From Clostridiales bacterium (GTDB lineage Bacteria > Bacillota > Clostridia > Saccharofermentanales > UBA5734), in contig DOFA01000036.1 of NCBI GenBank assembly GCA_003532195.1, forward strand, positions 1 through 14,533: DNA of 14,533 nt. The letters are read 5' to 3'. Position 1 is the stretch's first letter. Each line of letters starts with the position of its first letter. The position numbers and the translations under genes are program-made. The notes under the pieces are model-generated. The model was given only the letters and a program-made list of their open reading frames with translations. It was not told the DNA's origin and searched no databases. Of this stretch, positions 14,167 to 14,533 are shown piece after piece.

Positions 14167-14533
14167 TTAGAACCGCAGACAAACCACTGATGCAGCCGGT
14201 AATGTGAGGCGCAGTTCATCACCGTTCGAATTCACAACCGTACGGGAAAAAGTAACCGCATCCGGCTGTTCGAAGGTGTTGTGCGCGTGCGGATCATCGG
14301 CCGCCAGCGTTACCATCTCAGCGCTGCCGGGGAATATGGCGTGATGCAGCTCAACCACAACTTCAGCCGGATCGGAATAGGATGAATTAGCCAGTGTAAT
14401 CAGCGTTTTGCCGTCTTTGACCGACGCCGATGCCGTCACCTGCTGGATACCGTTATGGATTTCGGATGCGCAAATCGTCCGGATGCATTCCGCATTCTGA
14501 TGTTCCTTCATCATGTCAAACACATGATAGGTC
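14167..14533 (-). CDS. GH51 alpha-L-arabinofuranosidase, C-terminal part (5' end beyond right edge)
   Basis: About 121 codons enter from the right edge in one open frame and end at TAA 14167-14169. TYHVFDMMKEHQNA at the edge, SASVKDGKTLITLANSS in the middle, DDPHAHNTFEQPDAV, and the final LRLTLPAASVVCLRF match the C-terminal beta-sandwich domain of intracellular GH51 arabinofuranosidases, which remove terminal L-arabinose from arabinoxylan or arabinan oligosaccharides. The catalytic barrel lies outside the window. The ending looks normal rather than truncated. A GTG at 14523 within the frame is not a real start, because the frame and the family similarity continue upstream to the edge. Confidence 0.85.
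   Translation of the reverse strand, partial: TYHVFDMMKEHQNAECIRTICASEIHNGIQQVTASASVKDGKTLITLANSSYSDPAEVVVELHHAIFPGSAEMVTLAADDPHAHNTFEQPDAVTFSRTVVNSNGDELRLTLPAASVVCLRF

Overview
The window looks like accessory or catabolic chromosome from an anaerobic, sugar-using bacterium. A Bacillota (clostridial or Paenibacillus-like) host is most likely and a spirochaete is an alternative. Three things support this: strong GGAG-type ribosome sites, a membrane-spanning AraC-type regulator of the kind common in Paenibacillaceae and Clostridia, and fermentation-type genes (thiolase, 3-hydroxyacyl-CoA dehydrogenase, phosphate acetyltransferase). I assign no species. I see no tRNA, rRNA, CRISPR array, insertion sequence or phage gene.

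Left region (1-3357). Two genes run leftward: a GH38-like alpha-mannosidase cut by the left edge, and upstream of it an L-fucose-isomerase-type ketol isomerase that keeps the family's catalytic residues. They are read from a well-formed promoter (TTGACA, 17 bp, CATAAT) whose start point is covered by the palindrome TTAACCGGTTAA, a LacI-family operator pattern. A second promoter faces right from the same 155-bp gap and carries its own inverted repeat at its start point.

Middle region (3358-7356). Three genes run rightward: a two-pass membrane sensor with a C-terminal AraC DNA-binding domain, an M55 (DppA-like) metallopeptidase joined to it by an ATGA overlap, and a LacI-family repressor. The sensor gene is clearly more AT-rich than its neighbours. 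The likely logic is that the AraC sensor reads an external signal, the LacI protein reads an internal sugar, and together they control the divergent isomerase/glycosidase operon.

Right region (7413-13630). Six tightly packed genes run leftward and converge on the LacI gene. In transcription order they are thiolase, E2, E1-alpha and E1-beta of a 2-oxoacid/acetoin dehydrogenase complex, phosphate acetyltransferase, and 3-hydroxyacyl-CoA dehydrogenase. No E3 (dihydrolipoamide dehydrogenase) gene is present and the E2 lacks a recognisable E3-binding domain. The enzymes can be chained into one route: a 4-hydroxy-2-oxoacid is oxidatively decarboxylated to a 3-hydroxyacyl-CoA, oxidised to a 3-oxoacyl-CoA, cleaved to acetyl-CoA and converted to acetyl phosphate. 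This route is inference and is the most interesting idea in the window.

Far right (13702-14533). The C-terminus of a GH51 alpha-L-arabinofuranosidase enters from the right edge and ends normally. It is followed by a frame-broken remnant of what looks like another glycosidase C-terminus, with a 10-bp direct repeat at the junction.
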